Below are positions 63,865-64,000 of a DNA stretch of 64,000 nt, piece by piece (within the stretch, counting starts at the first letter, position 1; the number at the start of each line of letters is the position of its first letter). Source of the DNA: Sphingobacterium phlebotomi (GTDB lineage Bacteria; Bacteroidota; Bacteroidia; Sphingobacteriales; Sphingobacteriaceae); the NCBI RefSeq assembly GCF_008180195.1, contig NZ_VTAV01000005.1:186001-250000 (forward strand). Direction: 5' to 3'. Under the pieces are notes generated by a model, which saw only the letters and a program-made list of their open reading frames with translations, made no database searches and was not told the origin of the DNA. The translations under genes were made by a program, and so were the position numbers.

Positions 63865-64000
63865 ATGATGTTGAAGAAATTTTTTGGGTATTTTTCCGTT
63901 AAATCTATTCCTTTTTTAGATTATAGTTTTCTGATGGATTTTCAGACCGAAAATGTATATTGTTCATATATAGACCTTGAGCCGATTTCGGGCGTGGCGG
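63865..64000 (+). CDS. open frame running off the window end, unidentified
   Basis: From ATG 63865 (a second ATG follows directly) the frame reads MMLKKFFGYFSVKSIPFLDY then SFLMDFQTENVYCSYIDLEP and stays open for 45 codons to the edge. Composition and the lack of stop codons in AT-rich DNA suggest a real gene, perhaps another small cargo or immunity gene of the RHS locus. I do not recognise a family. Confidence 0.4.
   Translation, partial: MMLKKFFGYFSVKSIPFLDYSFLMDFQTENVYCSYIDLEPISGVA

Overview
The window comes from a chromosome of the phylum Bacteroidota, most likely the family Sphingobacteriaceae (Sphingobacterium, Olivibacter or Pedobacter relatives). This rests on TAnnTTTG-type -7 promoter elements, a tmRNA whose tag ends ENYALAA, menaquinone genes of the futalosine route, the Bacteroidota-type thiS-thiC-thiE-thiE-thiG-thiH-thiF order, and DUF6443, DUF5977 and DUF3810 proteins. 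The genus assignment is inference. The DNA is moderately AT-rich, except for a clearly GC-richer block inside the RHS genes (about 57.5-62.3 kb).

Layout. 0-5.2 kb, minus strand: a luciferase-like monooxygenase cut by the window edge, an MscS channel, a MATE exporter, a small unknown protein and a Bcr/CflA exporter. 5.3-8.6 kb: a SWIM/SNF2 helicase split by an apparent one-base frameshift. 8.6-14.7 kb: a TPP riboswitch and a seven-gene thiamin operon with two ThiE-like proteins. 14.7-17.2 kb: a metallo-beta-lactamase-fold protein, a histone-H1-like repeat protein and tmRNA. 17.5-21.4 kb: an SDR, a YceI protein, a pirin and a type II NADH dehydrogenase. 21.5-25.9 kb: hisG-hisD behind a newly spotted histidine-rich leader peptide with a well-formed promoter, then tyrA and an aminotransferase. 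26-30.7 kb: an ABC exporter, paired hairpin repeats, then mqnE, a phosphatase and mqnA.

30.7-39.5 kb: a CLC-F-type channel/antiporter, an AraC regulator and, divergent from it, a seven-gene set that reads as a complete non-phosphorylating L-fucose pathway (FucP symporter, mutarotase, UxaA-type dehydratase, SDR, FAH-type hydrolase, lactonase, SDR fucose dehydrogenase). 39.5-48.7 kb: CDF and alanine/sodium transporters, two tandem 29-residue membrane microproteins, YceH, a deacetylase-fold protein, a nucleoid-associated protein, DUF3810, an MFS exporter, a third hairpin repeat and a DUF2891 lipoprotein.

48.7-53.5 kb: a minus-strand operon encoding part of a divergent type II secretion/type IV pilus-like machine (GspF, pseudopilins, a GspK-like protein, a MORN-type protein, a GspC/PilP-like protein, a lipoprotein), without ATPase or secretin genes nearby. 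Divergent from it lie two giant secreted RHS/YD-repeat genes. The second ends in a putative HNH/ENDO VII-type nuclease toxin followed six bases later by a likely immunity gene. The most notable unexplained items are the tandem microproteins with a shared upstream block, the covarying hairpin repeat family, the his leader peptide, and the pseudopilin operon facing the RHS toxin locus.
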